62,076 nt of DNA from Acidimicrobiales bacterium. Its GTDB lineage: Bacteria; Actinomycetota; Acidimicrobiia; Acidimicrobiales; RAAP-2. Both the position numbers and the translations under genes were made by a program. The DNA lies in contig JANYFR010000064.1 in the NCBI GenBank assembly GCA_025362585.1, forward strand, positions 1-62,076, read 5' to 3'. The notes under the pieces are model-generated. The model saw only the letters and a program-made list of their open reading frames with translations, made no database searches and had not been told where the DNA came from. This document shows, piece after piece, positions 59,158 through 62,076 of the stretch (within the stretch, counting starts at the first letter, position 1; every line of letters begins with the position of its first letter).

Positions 59158-59892
59158 TTAATCGCCACTCACCAGCGGTGTCGTGATCTTCGAACCGGTG
59201 GCGAACTGCTCTCGTCCCGAGTTCGTCAACACCCAAGCGGACTGCCGGCCCTCAACCGTCCACTCGCCTGGGCCACCGACCAGGGCGGTGTCCTCATCAA
59301 TACCAATGACCGTGACTGCCTCTTCATGAGGAAGTATGAAACGAGTCAAGAGGTCGGGAATCCTGGCCGCGAAGGCATCGAAATGGGGAAGTACCCGAAT
59401 GTGGGGCAGGAGTCCCAGACCCTGCGTACCTCCTTCGCGAGGGTGACGTAGTGAAGGCACCCACGACGTCAGGGCCATCGCGCCCGCGCTACAACCGGCT
59501 AATGCCGACCCTGAACGCCAGGCCGACTCGATGGCCTCCCAGACGAGACTGTCGCGAAGAGTGTCGGCGAGAAATGAGGGATGGCCCCCGGACAAGTAAA
59601 TGAGTCCCGCCCCGGCGATCTGATCTGCCAGCACCGCGTCGTTGGCCTGACTGCGGTCTTGGACGTCGACGACAATGGACTCAACACCGAGGCGCTCAGC
59701 CTGGGCTCTACCAAGGCGATGCCACCGATCGACCACCGCCGGTCCGTCCGGCACCGCGGCGGTCGCCAACTGCACGTACCGTGGCGGCCGACCGGCCAAA
59801 AGAGAACGTTCGATCTCCACCATTTGCGGCAAATACTCACCTGAACCGACCAGAGCGAGAGGACCCGGTTGGAACTCAGACGCCACGACCAC
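59158..59892 (-). CDS. Peptidase S51 / cyanophycinase-like class I glutamine amidotransferase fold protein
   Basis: A 244-residue protein. 'GPLALVGSGEYLPQM', 'LIYLSGGHPSFLADTL', and the nucleophile elbow 'GSALAGCSAGAMALTSW' (Ser in SAG) are typical of the S51 group (dipeptidase E, cyanophycinase). 'GIDEDTALVGG' is the conserved segment near the third catalytic region. The substrate is probably a small Asp-containing or isopeptide-linked peptide. GTG start; 59886 is an alternative. Confidence 0.82.
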   Translation of the reverse strand: MVVASEFQPGPLALVGSGEYLPQMVEIERSLLAGRPPRYVQLATAAVPDGPAVVDRWHRLGRAQAERLGVESIVVDVQDRSQANDAVLADQIAGAGLIYLSGGHPSFLADTLRDSLVWEAIESAWRSGSALAGCSAGAMALTSWVPSLRHPREGGTQGLGLLPHIRVLPHFDAFAARIPDLLTRFILPHEEAVTVIGIDEDTALVGGPGEWTVEGRQSAWVLTNSGREQFATGSKITTPLVSGD

Positions 59893-60692
59893 TCATCCTC
59901 ACGTCATTCGTCGAGTTGTTTGTCGCGAACCAAGAATAGGAGAAAGGGATCCCTCGCAGCATCTCCCAAACTCTAGCGAGGAGCGAAATCAAGCCAAGCG
60001 CCTCCGTTGATCGATGGCGCTCCTCTCCTATCGGATGAGATCAAGGTGATGCGGTTGATTCGACATCCTTCCATTGCGCGTCAGGCCTGGCTACGGCGCC
60101 CCCAACCATTTTTGCGAATCCAGCACGTATTTTCAGATCCAGCATCCTTTGACTCCACTTCAATCGAACGAGACCTCCGTGGTCCCAGCAAACCTACGGG
60201 GACCATCACTGGTGACTGTTGCGGGGAATGCCGACGACGACACGATTGGATTAACCCCAGACGTGGCGACGCGATTGGCAGGCACCACAATCGAACGACA
60301 CGGCGTCAAGCGCGGCGTCGTTCTTAAGCGTCGCGATTCGAACTGTCCTAGCCGAGACTGTCTAGTTGAGACACAATCGAAGTGGTCGGTCCGTCAGCAA
60401 CCTCGCTCACGCTGGCCATTGAAAACGACGACAAGGTCGAAGTCGACCACCATTCCAGGGGCACCCGGTGCGGCCACGGATGCTTGCGAATGCATAGTGG
60501 GGCGCATTCATGAGTCCAACGGCAGCGGAGATTCTCAATTGGTCTCGTCCTCGCGAACGGCCGTTCGTGATCGACGTCGGAGTCCTTCACTCGGCGTCTA
60601 CAATCTCGATTGACCGACCGGATCGAATGGGCGTCGCGTGTCGGCGGCGGGCTCAGCGTTGATTGGCGTCCTCGAAGGGAGCAGTGCTTGCC
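59893..60692. other. Sparse 800-nt stretch, possible gene remnants
   Basis: No convincing gene was found. Pieces look coding-like without matching a family I know: 'GPSLVTVAGNADDDTIGLTP' around 60200, and two short frames joined by an ATGA overlap at 60510-60513. The second of these is a 50-codon ORF (60510-60662, 'MSPTAAEILNWSRPRERPFV'). Stops and frame changes break all longer readings. The region may be the worn remains of one or more genes, or foreign DNA. Confidence 0.35.
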
Positions 60693-62076
60693 GTGCACGA
60701 AGCTACTCCCGACTCGTCGGACGGTCAACGAGTTGGCGCGGCGGGAATGAAGCCTCGAACAGGTATGACTTCATCTGGCGGTGATGATGACGGCCAGGGA
60801 TCGCTCCCGGAGGGCGGTGGCGTCGGCCTGGTGTGGTTTCGACGAGATCTTCGCCTCGGAGATAATCCTGCTCTCGTTGAAGCGCTCAGCGCCCACGAAT
60901 CAATCGTTCCCCTGTTCGTGTGGGATCCGCATTTGACGAAAGGAGCCGGGGACAATCGTTTGACATTCCTGTTCGGCTGCCTCGCGGAGCTGAACCGTTC
61001 ACTCGGCGGCCGGCTCGTGATCCGGTCCGGCGACCCATCACAAGTTGTGCCCCAAGTTGCCAGCGAAGCCGGTGCTCGCGCGGTGTGGTGCGCGGAGGAT
61101 TTTGGTCCCTACGGAGCCAGACGCGACGCGACGGTAGCGAAATTACTCGCCTTGCGGGGTGTTCAACTCCATCGATCGGGATCGCCCTACGCGGTTGCGC
61201 CGGGTGAGATATTGAACCGAGCAGACAAGCCCTATCAGGTGTTCACTCCATTTTTTAAGGCCTGGCTGGCCCACGGCTGGGATGCACCGATTGGACCTCC
61301 CCGTCTGGCGGACATCGAGGTACCACGATTGCCCAGCGAGGATCTGATGACGCCGCCCGTGGTCGCCGCCTCACTCCCTCGTCCAGGTGAGGATGCTGCT
61401 CATCGACAGTTGGAGCAGTTCCTCGACCATTTTGTAAATCGCTACGATGAGCTCAGAGATAGACCGGACGTCGACGGCACCTCGCGCCTCTCGCCCTATT
61501 TGAAGTTCGGGTGCCTGCATCCTCGTCAGGTGTTAAGTCGCCTCGACCCAACGAATCCTGCCCATCGTCGGTACGAGACGGAGCTCTGCTGGCGTGACTT
61601 CTATGCCGACGTGCTTTCGCACCGGCCCGACTCCGCTTGGGCACCCTTTCGAACCGAATGGCGGGATTTCGTTGTCGACAGTGGCGAGGCGGCCGACGCT
61701 CGCTTCGAAGCATGGTCCTACGGCCGAACCGGATTCCCGATTGTCGATGCGGGCATGCGCCAATTACTTTCCGAAGGTTGGATGCACAATCGGGTCCGAA
61801 TGATCGTGGCCAGTTTTTTGGTCAAGGATCTGCATCTGGATTGGCGACGAGGAGCCCAGTGGTTTATGGAGCACCTCGTCGACGGCGACTTGGCCTCCAA
61901 TCAGCACGGCTGGCAGTGGGTGGCGGGAACTGGCACTGACGCGGCGCCCTACTTCCGCGTCTTCAACCCGGTTGCCCAGGGCAAGCGTTTTGATCCTCAA
62001 GGAACCTACGTCAGACGTTGGGTGCCAGAACTCGCCACCTTGCCCGACAACGCCATCCACGAACCATCGAATCCAG
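60693..62076 (+). CDS. Deoxyribodipyrimidine photolyase (3' end outside window)
   Basis: At least 461 codons, open to the window end. The N-terminal photolyase domain starts with 'GLVWFRRDLRLGDNPALVEA'. The FAD-binding domain shows 'RLSPYLKFGCLHPRQV', 'CWRDFYADVL', 'WSYGRTGFPIVDAGMRQL', 'MHNRVRMIVASFLVKDLH', 'DLASNQHGWQWVAGTGTDAA' and 'PYFRVFNP', as in class I CPD photolyases that repair pyrimidine dimers with light. The start is unsure: GTG 60693 has AAGGGAG 11 nt upstream but adds ~46 Gly/Asp-rich residues; ATG 60747 or 60765 would be closer to the usual length. Confidence 0.9.
   Translation, partial: MHEATPDSSDGQRVGAAGMKPRTGMTSSGGDDDGQGSLPEGGGVGLVWFRRDLRLGDNPALVEALSAHESIVPLFVWDPHLTKGAGDNRLTFLFGCLAELNRSLGGRLVIRSGDPSQVVPQVASEAGARAVWCAEDFGPYGARRDATVAKLLALRGVQLHRSGSPYAVAPGEILNRADKPYQVFTPFFKAWLAHGWDAPIGPPRLADIEVPRLPSEDLMTPPVVAASLPRPGEDAAHRQLEQFLDHFVNRYDELRDRPDVDGTSRLSPYLKFGCLHPRQVLSRLDPTNPAHRRYETELCWRDFYADVLSHRPDSAWAPFRTEWRDFVVDSGEAADARFEAWSYGRTGFPIVDAGMRQLLSEGWMHNRVRMIVASFLVKDLHLDWRRGAQWFMEHLVDGDLASNQHGWQWVAGTGTDAAPYFRVFNPVAQGKRFDPQGTYVRRWVPELATLPDNAIHEPSNP

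Noticed and set aside
60074-60613. Open frame of 179 codons on the plus strand
   Set aside because: The composition is irregular, it has no motif, and it overlaps other equally weak frames. It is treated as a possible remnant only.

Overview
The window is GC-rich DNA from a high-GC Gram-positive bacterium (Actinomycetota). Supporting signs are the gene order rsmI-metG-tatD-(wall protein)-rsmA-ispE, the tiny basic ribosomal proteins bS22 and bL37, a DUF3817 gene, MprAB-like and PstSCAB systems, and many genes with a -10 box 6-8 nt before the start codon, which implies leaderless mRNAs. A member of Acidimicrobiia would fit, but this is an inference from gene style, not a measured placement.

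Layout. 1-10.9 kb: a catabolic island with divergent arms. The minus arm encodes a sugar-type ABC importer (binding protein, two permeases), RidA, a SelA-like PLP enzyme, an SDR, an enolase-superfamily enzyme and a frameshifted mutarotase-like gene at the window edge. The plus arm encodes a zinc dehydrogenase, a D-threonine-aldolase-like PLP enzyme and, after a 440-nt gap with a promoter and hairpins, the ABC ATPase. Together they suggest import and breakdown of an unidentified amino- or hydroxy-acid sugar derivative. 11.1-16.7 kb: tRNA-Gln, a two-component system, then a tight cluster (small ORF, ApbE flavin transferase, diheme ferric-reductase-like membrane protein, NuoF-like protein, 3Fe-4S ferredoxin) that looks like a transmembrane electron-transfer module. 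16.8-24.5 kb: bS22, then on the minus strand ispE, rsmA, a PASTA/DPBB wall protein where RpfB usually lies, tatD, metG and rsmI; bL37; and a GDPD/DUF3817/membrane-protein operon. 24.8-29.6 kb: adenosine-kinase-like gene and pepN with facing leaderless promoters, a GDT1-type transporter and a methyltransferase. 29.7-32.9 kb: an overlapping minus-strand GT4 / methyltransferase / alpha-barrel protein operon, probably making an envelope glycoconjugate.

33-40.7 kb: acyl-CoA dehydrogenase, MarR-MFS pair with a palindromic operator, Nfu, cytochrome P450, AhpD-like protein, beta carbonic anhydrase, a decayed GNAT gene and an amidase. 40.7-45 kb: the high-affinity phosphate importer PstSCAB with PHO-box-like repeats upstream. 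45-55.3 kb: zinc-ribbon protein and thymidine kinase, a trmO gene broken by several frameshifts, haloalkane dehalogenase, a PfkB kinase divergent from an NCS1 permease, PfkA, YbjQ, NAD(P)HX repair enzyme, a second acyl-CoA dehydrogenase and two membrane proteins. 55.4-62 kb: secreted GH3 glycosidase, MscL, a peptidase S51-like enzyme and a photolyase cut by the window end, separated by long sparse stretches that may hold decayed DNA.

No rRNA operon, CRISPR array, insertion sequence, prophage or replication origin was recognised. The best candidates for undescribed biology are the electron-transfer module, the catabolic island, the RpfB-to-DPBB replacement and the envelope glycoconjugate operon. 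All functions are read by eye from translated sequence; no database search was made.
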